Source: Treponema vincentii F0403 (GTDB lineage Bacteria > Spirochaetota > Spirochaetia > Treponematales > Treponemataceae). From it: a stretch of DNA of 64,000 nucleotides. Location of the stretch: the NCBI RefSeq assembly GCF_000412995.1, contig NZ_KE332512.1, positions 937,847-1,001,846 on the forward strand. The letters are read 5' to 3'. A model generated the notes under the pieces. That model saw only the letters and a program-made list of their open reading frames with translations, was not told where the DNA came from and did no database searches. A program made the translations under genes and the position numbers. This document shows positions 43,085-50,940 of this stretch, piece after piece. Each line of letters starts with the position of its first letter. Within the stretch, counting starts at the first letter, position 1.

Positions 43085-43972
43085 ATGGACAAGCAAAAAA
43101 TAGAACGGATGCGCACCGGAAAAGGTTTTATCGCGGCTCTGGATCAGAGCGGTGGCAGTACGCCTAAGGCATTGGCGGCATACGGCATCGGCAAAGACGC
43201 TTATTCAAATGAAAAAGAAATGTTTGATATGGTGCATGCAATGCGCACGAGGATTATCACCAGTAAAGAATTCGATAAAAGGCATATCCTTGGAGCCATT
43301 CTTTTTGAACAAACGATGGATCGCGATATAGAGGGCATCCCGACGGCGGATTACCTGTGGGATAAGCGCGGTGTTCTCCCGTTCTTAAAGGTTGACAAAG
43401 GACTTGCAGACTTGGCGGAAGGCGTTCAGCTGATGAAGCCGATGCCCGATTTGGAAGCGCTGCTGCAGCGCGCTGTCCGGAAGCATATCTTCGGAACAAA
43501 GATGCGCTCGGTTATAAAAGAAGCGAACCCTGCCGGTATTAAAAAGGTCATCGACCAGCAATTTGAAATCGGACTGCAGATTGCAAAGCACGGATTAGTT
43601 CCGATTATCGAACCGGAAGTGGATATTCACAGCCCCGACAAGGCAAAGTGCGAAGATATTCTAAAAAAAGAAATTCGCGAACACATTGCAAAGTTGCCGA
43701 AAGATGTGCTGATTATGCTCAAGCTCAGTATTCCGACACAGGCAGACTTATACAAAGAATTTATCGATGACCCGCAGGTTGTACGCGTGGTTGCGCTTTC
43801 CGGCGGCTACAGCAGAGAAGAAGCGAATGCACTGTTGGCAAAAAACCACGGCATGATTGCAAGCTTCTCCCGTGCCCTCGCGGAAGACTTGCGCGCACAG
43901 CAGTCGCAGGAAGAATTCGACAAAACGCTTGCCGCTGCAATTAAGAGCATCTACGACGCTTCGATTACATAA
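43085..43972 (+). CDS. Class I fructose-bisphosphate aldolase
   Basis: Glycolytic enzyme splitting fructose 1,6-bisphosphate. The 295-residue protein starts with the bacterial/plant-type class I pattern ([22 protein letters not shown] in part) and contains [11 protein letters not shown] and [11 protein letters not shown], where the Schiff-base lysine is expected (LKLS). [13 protein letters not shown] near the end binds phosphate. AGGAGG lies just before the ATG. Confidence 0.94.
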   Translation: MDKQKIERMRTGKGFIAALDQSGGSTPKALAAYGIGKDAYSNEKEMFDMVHAMRTRIITSKEFDKRHILGAILFEQTMDRDIEGIPTADYLWDKRGVLPFLKVDKGLADLAEGVQLMKPMPDLEALLQRAVRKHIFGTKMRSVIKEANPAGIKKVIDQQFEIGLQIAKHGLVPIIEPEVDIHSPDKAKCEDILKKEIREHIAKLPKDVLIMLKLSIPTQADLYKEFIDDPQVVRVVALSGGYSREEANALLAKNHGMIASFSRALAEDLRAQQSQEEFDKTLAAAIKSIYDASIT

Positions 43973-44001
43973 TTGACCTGCCGCATACGCAATTCATGGG
44001 G

Positions 44002-44094
44002 CTGTCCAAAAACTTCAGTTTTTGGACAGTTTCCTTAGATTTAGATGCGACGTTTAAAATTAAGTCATTACTGTATAAAGACTTAATTTTAAAC
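44002..44094. repeat. Dispersed intergenic hairpin element, copy C (reverse orientation)
   Basis: CTGTCCAAAAACT-TC-AGTTTTTGGACAG (44002-44029) is followed by CCTTAGATTTAGATGCGAC (44033-44051). Then comes a perfect 15-bp stem GTTTAAAATTAAGTC/GACTTAATTTTAAAC (44052-44066, 44080-44094) around the loop ATTACTGTATAAA. That loop is close to the reverse complement of the loops in copies D and E. Confidence 0.85.
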
Positions 44095-44099
44095 TCGAC

Positions 44100-44138
44100 G
44101 GGGATGTCCCGAAAGTAACCAACTTTTGGGACATCCCC
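44100..44138. terminator. GC-rich hairpin between convergent genes
   Basis: GGGGATGTCCC (44100-44110) pairs with GGGACATCCCC (44128-44138), with further pairing inside (AAAGT/ACTTT). It lies between the aldolase and the convergent HEAT-repeat gene. It lacks a T tract but is strong enough to pause or end transcription. Confidence 0.55.
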
Positions 44139-44158
44139 ATGAATTGCCCCGAAGCGAA

Positions 44159-45640
44159 TTATTCCAGTAACCGCTGAGCACGGCGCTGCAATGCTCCCTG
44201 TTTGTCATCCTGCGCGATAGTTTCCACTAACGCGCGGGCATCTGCGGGAGCATTTGTCTTAAACATATCAAGCCCGATGCTTTTTGTTAACACATCATCG
44301 CTTTGCAAAAAAGCTTTGCAGATTTCCCCCGTTACGGTATTTTCTACTTTTGCAATTTCTTTTCCGAACTCGTATCTCAGTTTTTTTTGCTTACTATCCG
44401 TTACGGTTGCCAACACCACCGTATCCAAATCGGCAGCGAGCGCTGCAGGATTGTGTTTCAACGCTGTGCTCAAAATCGTAACCCGTAATTTTTCACTCTT
44501 TTTAGAATCGCGGAATGTTTCGGAAAGCCAAGCATTGCCCTCATCCGTATTCAGCACCGTTAATGCTTCTACCGCTGCAAAGCGGACCGCATCCGTAGGG
44601 TCATACTTTGCACGGTACAGTATGTATGGCGCCGCTTCCTGCATCTTTGTTTTTTGTGCGGTTTTTAAAGCTTCGAGCCGCACCTTATAATAGCTGTCTT
44701 TAAACCCCTGCAGGGTAAGATTACGTGTTTCGGCCGTATCGAATGCGGCGGCGCCCCGTATTGCCGCTTCCCGCAATAGCGGTTCCGGCTGCTCGAAAAA
44801 CTTAACCAGCAGCGGTATAACATCGGGGTTCCCCATTTGAGCAAGTCCGGCGATAGCGCTCGAACGGACATAGATATTTTCGTTCTCGTCCTCCGCCCGC
44901 TCCAGCAAAAAATCACGGGTATTTTCGCTATGCAGTTTTTCGAGTGCAGCCATAATCGTCTGCTTTAAAATAAGCTCTTGCTTTGCATCATCGATAGTTA
45001 GACTGTCAAAATAGGACGCTAAAAAGGCCGCTTCTTCACCGCCGCCGATTTCGCCCAGCACGGAAACCGTTTCCGCCCCGTACTCTGCCGTATCTTGGGT
45101 GAGCATGTTTTGTAGCGCTTCGTTTAAGGCGGGTGTCAGTTCGGGCTTTACCGCTGTAAGGTATGAAAGCGCAGCCTTTACCAATGTACGCTGTTGGGCT
45201 TCATAATCTTCCAATATTGCAACAGCCGATTCCGTCAGTTGAGCGTCTTCATATTTTTGATACAAGCCGAAAAGGCCTTCTCGCACGGCGGGGCTTTTTG
45301 TTTCGGTAAAAAGGCGGTTAAAATCGCCTTGCAGCGTTTCAAAATCTTGCTTATCAACCTTATTTACTACCTCAAGTATTTCGGATTCCAGTCCGTACTG
45401 CAATGCTTGGCGGGCTTTTTCGATCTCATCAAGCTCTTGTTTTTCGCCTTCCATTTTTTCGGTTCCGCTCTTTTGTGCTTCTTGTCCCTGCAGCGGTTTT
45501 TCCTGCTGCGGAGTGCCCTGCGGTAAGGTTGTATCGTTATCGGCCTTTGATACAGCGGTATCCGCAGTATCGGCCGCTATATATACCGGCGCAACCGCGA
45601 GCAAAACAGCGGTCAACATCATAAAAACAAGTTTTTTCAT
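44159..45640 (-). CDS. Exported HEAT-repeat protein
   Basis: The 493-residue protein has a signal peptide, a low-complexity Gln/Lys/Glu-rich segment (about 40-80), and then a run of HEAT-like helical repeats (for example NIYVRSSAIAGLAQMGNPDV, then PLLREAAIRGAAAFDTAETR, and DAVRFAAVEALTVLN). It probably serves as a periplasmic protein-binding scaffold. No catalytic motif is seen. Confidence 0.82.
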   Translation of the reverse strand: MKKLVFMMLTAVLLAVAPVYIAADTADTAVSKADNDTTLPQGTPQQEKPLQGQEAQKSGTEKMEGEKQELDEIEKARQALQYGLESEILEVVNKVDKQDFETLQGDFNRLFTETKSPAVREGLFGLYQKYEDAQLTESAVAILEDYEAQQRTLVKAALSYLTAVKPELTPALNEALQNMLTQDTAEYGAETVSVLGEIGGGEEAAFLASYFDSLTIDDAKQELILKQTIMAALEKLHSENTRDFLLERAEDENENIYVRSSAIAGLAQMGNPDVIPLLVKFFEQPEPLLREAAIRGAAAFDTAETRNLTLQGFKDSYYKVRLEALKTAQKTKMQEAAPYILYRAKYDPTDAVRFAAVEALTVLNTDEGNAWLSETFRDSKKSEKLRVTILSTALKHNPAALAADLDTVVLATVTDSKQKKLRYEFGKEIAKVENTVTGEICKAFLQSDDVLTKSIGLDMFKTNAPADARALVETIAQDDKQGALQRRAQRLLE

Positions 45641-45909
45641 TCAATACTCCTGCTTCCATTATCGGAATTCGGGGATTTTACTTTTGAGCCCAGCTTATAT
45701 GGGACGGTATCTTATATCTTATACGGTATTTTATATCCTATATAGAAAAATAAAGAAAGGGGAAAGCAGGGCAAACAAGAGCTATCTCTGCAGGGATTTG
45801 CATGGTTTACACTCATTGCAAATAATTCTTGTGCAAAACTTTGTTTTTTAACGAGAATTTTTTTAAAAAACGTATTTTTCGATAACATCTTATTGTAAAG
45901 TATGCTATA

Positions 45910-47124
45910 ATGACATTTATGGATTCTAAGAGGAATAGTTTCACGCCCGATTTGCGTTCTAAACGGCAAAACATGACTATCGGCGCGAGAAACCGTATCA
46001 TAAGAAATATCTATGGTCTTGTAAAGACGCACCGATCATTTTTGATTATCGGTCATCAAAGCCCTGATGAGGACTGTTATGCCTCGACAGTTGCAGGAGC
46101 TTTGTTGTTGCGTAAGTTTAATAAGCATGTCAGCGTCTTTTTAGAATCCGTACCGCCGGAAAATCTTAAATTTCTCAGTTCTATCTGCAAATATAACAAG
46201 ATCAATGTGTATTACGGAACGATGCCGTCGATCCGTTCCGTTGAGGTACTGTGCATTCTCGATACGCCGAAACCGGATATGATAGCGGCAAACGGCTGTA
46301 TCTACGATTTTCTGAATAATCATTCCATTTCAAAAATTGAAATCGATCATCATTTCGGTTCCGACGCCGCATTTTCCGGAGACCCCGATTATTCCTTAGT
46401 GCTTCATGCTTCAAGTACATGCGAAATTTTATGCCGGATATGCTATAAATTGGCAAACCATCCGGAAATACGGCACCTTTACAGTATCGAAGAACTTTAT
46501 TCGAGAAATTTAGTGCTGACACTCTTAACCGGTATGCTTGGGGATGCCAAAATGGGAAACTACATCGCTAATCCCCACGATAAAGAAATCTTCGATTATT
46601 TTTCCAAACATTTAAATCTGATGCTGCGGATAAGTACCAATTCATCGGGAAATACGAAAAAAATCGAATCGATGGAGCGGCTGCTCGATGTGATGGAAAC
46701 GACCGACGCCGAAACCGAGAAAGCCTATAATGCCATTATCAACCGCGCCGTATATGCCGGACATATCGGTGCAGTCATCTTGTCGGAAGATGAGTCGAAT
46801 GCGTTCCTTGAAAACATCGAATACACACAGTTTATCGGCATGATTAAGGTAGCAACCAATACCATTGCGGAAAAAGCGGGCGGAGTAGGAATTTCCGTCT
46901 ATTATGATTCTCCCAATAAGTCAAATAAAATACAATGCCGAATCCGTGTAAGTGAAGCGGCACGAGGCATCGATTTACACCCGATTCTTAGTCATTTTAA
47001 GATTACGGACGGCGGCGGACATCCCGGCGCGATTGCCTTTCGGCTACCCCGCGAATTCGGAAGGTCGCTTCACTCACTGATAGCAGACATAGAAACCTTT
47101 ATTAAACAAAAAATATTGCTATGA
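45910..47124 (+). CDS. DHH-family phosphoesterase
   Basis: The 404-residue protein has the DHH-type metal motifs: LIIGHQSPDEDCYAS (normally GHxxPDxDxxGS), CILDTPKPD, IEIDHHFGSDA (the DHH itself) and the C-terminal DHHA1 region ending GGGHPGAIAFRL. Relatives are exopolyphosphatase, NrnA-type nanoRNases or cyclic-di-AMP phosphodiesterases. Which one this is cannot be told. A TATAAT box (45906-45911) overlaps the first ATG. The true start may thus be ATG 45919 or 45973 with little or no leader. It overlaps queH by four bases. Confidence 0.85.
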   Translation: MTFMDSKRNSFTPDLRSKRQNMTIGARNRIIRNIYGLVKTHRSFLIIGHQSPDEDCYASTVAGALLLRKFNKHVSVFLESVPPENLKFLSSICKYNKINVYYGTMPSIRSVEVLCILDTPKPDMIAANGCIYDFLNNHSISKIEIDHHFGSDAAFSGDPDYSLVLHASSTCEILCRICYKLANHPEIRHLYSIEELYSRNLVLTLLTGMLGDAKMGNYIANPHDKEIFDYFSKHLNLMLRISTNSSGNTKKIESMERLLDVMETTDAETEKAYNAIINRAVYAGHIGAVILSEDESNAFLENIEYTQFIGMIKVATNTIAEKAGGVGISVYYDSPNKSNKIQCRIRVSEAARGIDLHPILSHFKITDGGGHPGAIAFRLPREFGRSLHSLIADIETFIKQKILL

Positions 47125-47747
47125 AGCAAAACTTTCAATTACTTATGGAACAAACCATCGCGGAGCTCGGCCGTTCTTTTACTGCCGAAAAGCCGCCGCG
47201 TCTTATGCTTCATTCATGCTGTGCCCCGTGCAGTTCGTCGGTAATAAGACGGCTTGCCGGGCATTTTAAACTGACGGTTTTTTATTATAACCCCAATATC
47301 GATACGCAGCTTGAATACCGCACCCGGGCGGATGAGCAGATTCGTTTAATCGAACACTATAATAACTCAAAAGAATTCCCGTACAGGATTGACTACGCGA
47401 TACAGGACTACCGGCATGAACAATTTTTGGAAATAGCGGAAGGTCTTACCGATGTGCCCGAAGGCGGCGAGCGGTGCTTCCGCTGCTACCGGCTCAGGCT
47501 TGCGGCGACGGTACGCGAGGCAGCCGCCCAAGGGTTTGATTTTTTCTGTACGACACTTTCGCTCAGTCCGCTTAAAAGCGCAGCAAAAATTAACGAGATC
47601 GGCATGGAACTTGCCACAGACAACTGCCGGTGGCTGCCGAGCGACTTTAAGAAAAAAGACGGCTATCTGGAGTCTATCAGGCTTAGCAAGGAATTCGGAT
47701 TGTATAGACAAGACTACTGCGGCTGCGAATTTTCCCGCACCTTTTGA
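47121..47747 (+). CDS. queH: Epoxyqueuosine reductase QueH
   Basis: Catalyses the last step of queuosine tRNA modification, reducing epoxyqueuosine. The 208-residue protein has the paired cysteines HSCCAPCSSS near residues 31-39, the ERCFRCYRLRL motif and the C-terminal DYCGCEFS that bind iron-sulfur and metal. It starts inside the end of the DHH gene (ATGA overlap). Its stop codon lies in the left arm of a long inverted repeat. Confidence 0.94.
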   Translation: MKQNFQLLMEQTIAELGRSFTAEKPPRLMLHSCCAPCSSSVIRRLAGHFKLTVFYYNPNIDTQLEYRTRADEQIRLIEHYNNSKEFPYRIDYAIQDYRHEQFLEIAEGLTDVPEGGERCFRCYRLRLAATVREAAAQGFDFFCTTLSLSPLKSAAKINEIGMELATDNCRWLPSDFKKKDGYLESIRLSKEFGLYRQDYCGCEFSRTF

Positions 47748-47864
47748 AAATATACGGTGTATCTGCGTTGTCGCTTAACAAAAAAACAGTCCTCGACGTA
47801 CAAAAAGTACGCCTGCGGGTGTTTTTTGTACGCTCCTAGCATCTACACCGTCTATTTCAAAAGG
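47740..47864. repeat. Long inverted repeat starting inside queH
   Basis: The left arm (47740-47761, CCTTTTGAAAATATACGGTG) includes the queH stop. The right arm (about 47843-47864) is its reverse complement with one indel and one mismatch. Inside is a second symmetric part around GTACAAAAAGTAC. The whole forms a hairpin of about 125 nt that could end transcription or be the remnant of a small mobile element. Confidence 0.7.
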
Positions 47865-47889
47865 CTTACGGCAAATGGTATTTCAGAAC

Positions 47890-48090
47890 GGGCAGGATGT
47901 CCGTGGTTCTATGCAGCAACAAGTTTGCCTGCAAACTTGCAGCCCAAAAATGTACACGGATGTATATTTTTGGGCGAGGATGGCGGTGGTTCCACGCAGA
48001 AGCGAGTTCGCTTGCGAACTCGTAGCCCAAAAATTGACAAGGAGGTCAATTTTTGGGCGAGGATATCCGGGGTTCAAGTGCCTGAATCTT
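47890..48090. repeat. Tandem repeat units built of paired hairpins with covarying arms
   Basis: Two units of 81-83 bp (47890-47970 and 47972-48054) and a partial third (48055-48090) share GGGC(G)AGGAT..CCG.GGTTC. Unit 1 has hairpins AAGTTTGC/GCAAACTT and GCCCAAAAAT/ATTTTTGGGC. Unit 2 has GAGTTCGC/GCGAACTC and GCCCAAAAATTGAC/GTCAATTTTTGGGC. The first stem has changed on both sides in step. No gene is supported here. Confidence 0.75.
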
Positions 48091-48098
48091 GGGCGAAG

Positions 48099-48190
48099 GC
48101 TTCCCACTGTTCGGTGAGTGCTGCGGCGGTTTCTTGTAAGACTTGAATCTGCTGCTGAACGCTGCGTACTTTTTCGCCGTCGGCGTAGAC
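48099..48190 (-). pseudogene. Ghost of the 3' end of the ABC-F gene
   Basis: These 92 bases match 52645-52736 with seven differences by my count and no gaps. The latter is the 3' end of the intact ABC-F gene on the same strand (codons for VYADGEKVRSVQQQIQ and onward, lacking the stop). The two copies are direct repeats that bracket about 4.45 kb containing tfoX, a toxin-antitoxin module, an ATPase, a permease and an FMN lipoprotein. Confidence 0.85.
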
Positions 48191-48224
48191 AAATAAGAGT
48201 TAAAAACAGTAGACTTTAGTAATT

Positions 48225-48545
48225 ATGGCATCGAGTAAAACATATTTAGACTTCATTTTGGAGCAGTTATCGGAATTGCAAGATATACGCTATCGCGCAA
48301 TGATGGGAGAATTTATCATTTACTATCGAGATAAAATTGTGGGCGGTATCTACGATGACCGCTTACTGGTAAAAGCGGTTCCGTCGGCAATTGCGTATAT
48401 GCCGAACGCTTCCTACGAATTGCCGTATCAAGGTGCAAAAGAAATGCTTTTAGTAGACGAAGTTGATGACAAAGCATTTATAACGGGCTTGTTTAATGCA
48501 ATGTATGATGAATTACCGGTGCCGAAAATGAAGAAGAAAAGATAA
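48225..48545 (+). CDS. TfoX/Sxy N-terminal family protein
   Basis: The 106-residue protein matches the TfoX N-terminal domain (YLDFILEQLSELQDIRYRAMMGEF, IIYYRDKIVGGIYDDRLLVK, MLLVDEVDD). TfoX in gammaproteobacteria promotes competence, but single-domain versions like this occur widely with unclear roles. Its 5' 58 bases are duplicated at 49259-49316, behind the neighbouring toxin gene. Confidence 0.88.
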   Translation: MASSKTYLDFILEQLSELQDIRYRAMMGEFIIYYRDKIVGGIYDDRLLVKAVPSAIAYMPNASYELPYQGAKEMLLVDEVDDKAFITGLFNAMYDELPVPKMKKKR

Positions 48546-48665
48546 AAAGTGTGCAGTATTTATACTATGGAGCTGCTCCACATTAAGTTTTAGACTGAAA
48601 GCGATATTAAAAATAATCAACAACCTCTCCGCACGAATAAATTAAATTTTTAACAGACAGGATAC

Positions 48666-48697
48666 TTGATTTCTGGAAGCTCATGTATTACATTGTA
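48666..48697 (+). promoter_or_regulatory. Promoter and candidate operator of the RelB/YoeB module
   Basis: TTGATT (48666-48671), 17 bp, then TACATT (48689-48694). The -10 overlaps the palindrome TACATTGTA (48689-48697), similar in kind to operators used by YefM-type antitoxins. AAGAGG precedes the ATG at 48714. Upstream at 48628 lies TCCGCACGAATAAAT, also found at 7398. Confidence 0.6.
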
Positions 48698-48713
48698 GTA
48701 AGAGGTGTTAGAA

Positions 48714-48974
48714 ATGACTACAATATCAGCAAAAATCACACAGAATGACAAAATAAGTTTTGAACGAATCTGTGATTCTATGGGAATCAATATTTCTTCG
48801 GCTATAAATTCTTTTGTAAAGGCCACGATTCGGGAAAACGGCTTGCCCTTTGCACTGAAAGCATCCGAGGATCCGTATATTTATTCGGAAGAAAATATGA
48901 AATATTTGCGTAAAAGTATACATCAGATTGAAACCGGAAAATGTCAAATTCATGAACTGAAGGAAACTGATTGA
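48714..48974 (+). CDS. RelB/DinJ-type antitoxin
   Basis: An 86-residue protein with an N-terminal ribbon-helix-helix (TTISAKITQNDKISFERIC, INISSAINSFVKATIREN) of the RelB/DinJ family. Its C-terminal tail (ENMKYLRKSIHQIETGK) is more like the toxin-binding end of YefM-type antitoxins. ATG 48714 fits the AAGAGG site better than GTG 48705. It pairs with the YoeB-type toxin that starts inside its stop (TGATG). Confidence 0.88.
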   Translation: MTTISAKITQNDKISFERICDSMGINISSAINSFVKATIRENGLPFALKASEDPYIYSEENMKYLRKSIHQIETGKCQIHELKETD

Positions 48975-49240
48975 TGGTAAAAATTTGGTCTGATATTGCA
49001 TGGAAAGATTATTGCCAACTTTTTGATAAACATCAGCAAAAATTGATAAAAAGTACACATGATTTAATTAAAAATATTGAAAGAAATGGCATTGATAAGG
49101 GAAAAGGACAACCTGAACCATTAAAGCATGAATTATCAGGGTATTGGAGTAGAAGAATAGATGCGGCAAATCGACTTGTATATAAAGTTGAAGATAATAA
49201 ATTATATATTGTTCAGTGCGGTACACATTATCATCAATAA
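48974..49240 (+). CDS. YoeB/Txe-family mRNA interferase toxin
   Basis: The 88-residue protein matches YoeB: IWSDIAWKDYCQLF at the start, GKGQPEPLKHELSGYWSRRI in the middle, AANRLVYKVEDN, and the C-terminal CGTHYHQ with the catalytic His-Tyr. It cleaves mRNA at the ribosome. ATG 48974 overlaps the antitoxin stop by one base. A TTG at 48971 is the only alternative. Confidence 0.93.
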   Translation: MVKIWSDIAWKDYCQLFDKHQQKLIKSTHDLIKNIERNGIDKGKGQPEPLKHELSGYWSRRIDAANRLVYKVEDNKLYIVQCGTHYHQ

Positions 49241-49258
49241 AAAAATCGTAAGGCATCG

Positions 49259-49318
49259 GTAATTATAGCATCGAGTAAAACATATTTAGATTTTATTTTG
49301 GAGCAGTTCTCGGAATGA
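49259..49318 (+). pseudogene. Ghost of the tfoX 5' end
   Basis: 49259-49316 matches 48219-48276 with about four differences. The start ATG has become ATA. The frame then runs into a TGA that overlaps the ATG of the next ABC gene. The break lies at a shared CAAGATAT, present in tfoX and at the start of the ABC gene, which suggests joining at microhomology. Confidence 0.85.
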
Positions 49319-50940
49319 TAACACTACAAGATATTTCTTTTTCATATCCGGATTCTGCGGAGATATTATTCGACGGATTCTCCGCAGCACTTGGAGGAGC
49401 ATCCCATTGGACATGTATTACCGGTGCAAACGGCTGCGGAAAAACGACATTACTCAAATTAATCGCAGGGATGCTTCCGCCGCTTTCAGGGATAATTAAA
49501 TGCGAATCGGCAGTATACTGTGCGCAAAACAGTACGGAACTGCCCGATACTGCGTATACATTGTTCTGGGATGCGGATAACGAAGTGCGTCGCTTTTTCT
49601 CGCTGCTTAATATTACGGCAAAACAGCTTGAACGCTGGGAAACACTTTCGGGCGGAGAAAAGAAGCGGCTGCAAATTGCCTGTGCTTTAGCGGAGCGTCC
49701 TTCGGTTCTGCTGCTTGACGAACCGACCAATCACTTGGATGCCGTTTCAAAAGAGCTCATTATAAATGCCTTAAAACTGTTTACCGGCACAGGGCTGATT
49801 GTCAGTCATGACCGCGCCTTTGCCGATTCATTGTGTACCGCTACCTTCTACTTATATCGGGAATCGGCAGCGTTCGCAGACGGAGCCGATTCAATCAGAG
49901 GTAAGCTCTATGCTGCGAATGTAAGTACAGCGCTTGAACTTTGGGACACAGAGCGAGCTTCCTGCCTTTCGGAATGGCATAAAGCGGATGCAGGGGTTTC
50001 AAAAGCAAAAGCACTTTCAGATATGTGGCAGCGCGAGGCAGAACATTCTAAGAACCGCCTGAGGAATGTATACGGCGGCAAAGATCACGATGCAGCGCAA
50101 AAAATTCGCCTTGCCATTGTTACCGGTAAAGACCGTACGCCGGGCATCGTAAAAAAATGTTTTGACAGCCGCCGTGAACAAGCCGAAAAACGCCGCGATA
50201 CTCAAGCAAAACCGCTGAACCGTAAGGAAGGGTTTTCACCGGCGCAAGCAGACACGTCTGTGTTCATTCCGAAGGTACTCATACACCTGCCGCCGCAAAT
50301 CATCACTGCAGGAGAAGATGGCAGTTATACCTTGCAGATTCCCGAATTGACGGTGCAAAAGCAGTCCCGCATTGCGCTGACGGGAGTCAACGGAACAGGA
50401 AAGACATTGCTTGCACATACAATATTAAACCGGATACGGGAAGCTGATCTGCAAAAGAAAAGCGATGGAGAAAGTCTTTCATTTTATCTGCCGCAGGAAA
50501 TTCCGAAAGCAGAAGAACAAGCAGTGTTAGCACACTTCTTCTCGCTCGATAAAGAACTGCGAAGTGAAATTCTTTCTACGGTGTACCGCATGGGATCGAA
50601 TCCCAAAGCGCTGCTTACCTTTACTGACAGCAAGCGGATCAGTCCCGGCGAACTCCGCAAGCTCATGATTGCACTTGCAATGTCAAACCCACTCAAAGTT
50701 CTTATTTTGGACGAACCGACCAATCACTTGGATATTCTTTCCGCCAGACTTCTCGAAACTGCCCTTGCAAAAATATCATGCGCACTCATTATCATCAGCC
50801 ATGACAGTGTTTTCCTGCAAAATTGCAACTGCACGGAATTGTGGCGGATTATCAAAACCGGCAGTTGCGGAATGTTGGAACGGATAGATAATCCCTACCC
50901 TTGCAGCTGTAACGCAGGCTCTTGCTTGGTAAATCCGTGA
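49315..50940 (+). CDS. ABC-F-like double ATPase
   Basis: A 541-residue soluble protein with two ABC domains. Domain 1 has Walker A GANGCGKTTL, signature LSGGEKKRLQIA and VLLLDEPTNHLD. Domain 2 has GVNGTGKTLL, a variant signature SPGELRKLMIA and LILDEPTNHLD. A charged linker of about 130 residues joins them. The DEPTNHLD pair and the absence of helices place it with ABC-F translation or antibiotic-protection factors, but it is not a close match to a named one. The 3' end overlaps the convergent permease gene by 46 bases, so its last about 15 residues are cysteine-rich by overlap. Confidence 0.8.
   Translation: MITLQDISFSYPDSAEILFDGFSAALGGASHWTCITGANGCGKTTLLKLIAGMLPPLSGIIKCESAVYCAQNSTELPDTAYTLFWDADNEVRRFFSLLNITAKQLERWETLSGGEKKRLQIACALAERPSVLLLDEPTNHLDAVSKELIINALKLFTGTGLIVSHDRAFADSLCTATFYLYRESAAFADGADSIRGKLYAANVSTALELWDTERASCLSEWHKADAGVSKAKALSDMWQREAEHSKNRLRNVYGGKDHDAAQKIRLAIVTGKDRTPGIVKKCFDSRREQAEKRRDTQAKPLNRKEGFSPAQADTSVFIPKVLIHLPPQIITAGEDGSYTLQIPELTVQKQSRIALTGVNGTGKTLLAHTILNRIREADLQKKSDGESLSFYLPQEIPKAEEQAVLAHFFSLDKELRSEILSTVYRMGSNPKALLTFTDSKRISPGELRKLMIALAMSNPLKVLILDEPTNHLDILSARLLETALAKISCALIIISHDSVFLQNCNCTELWRIIKTGSCGMLERIDNPYPCSCNAGSCLVNP

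Noticed and set aside
47890-48090. CRISPR array
   Set aside because: Units are 81-83 bp, palindromic throughout and have no constant-repeat/unique-spacer structure. No cas genes are present.
47757-48146. Plus-strand frame of 129 residues across the repeat region
   Set aside because: It runs through an inverted repeat, tandem hairpins and a reversed gene fragment. Nothing protein-like is seen.
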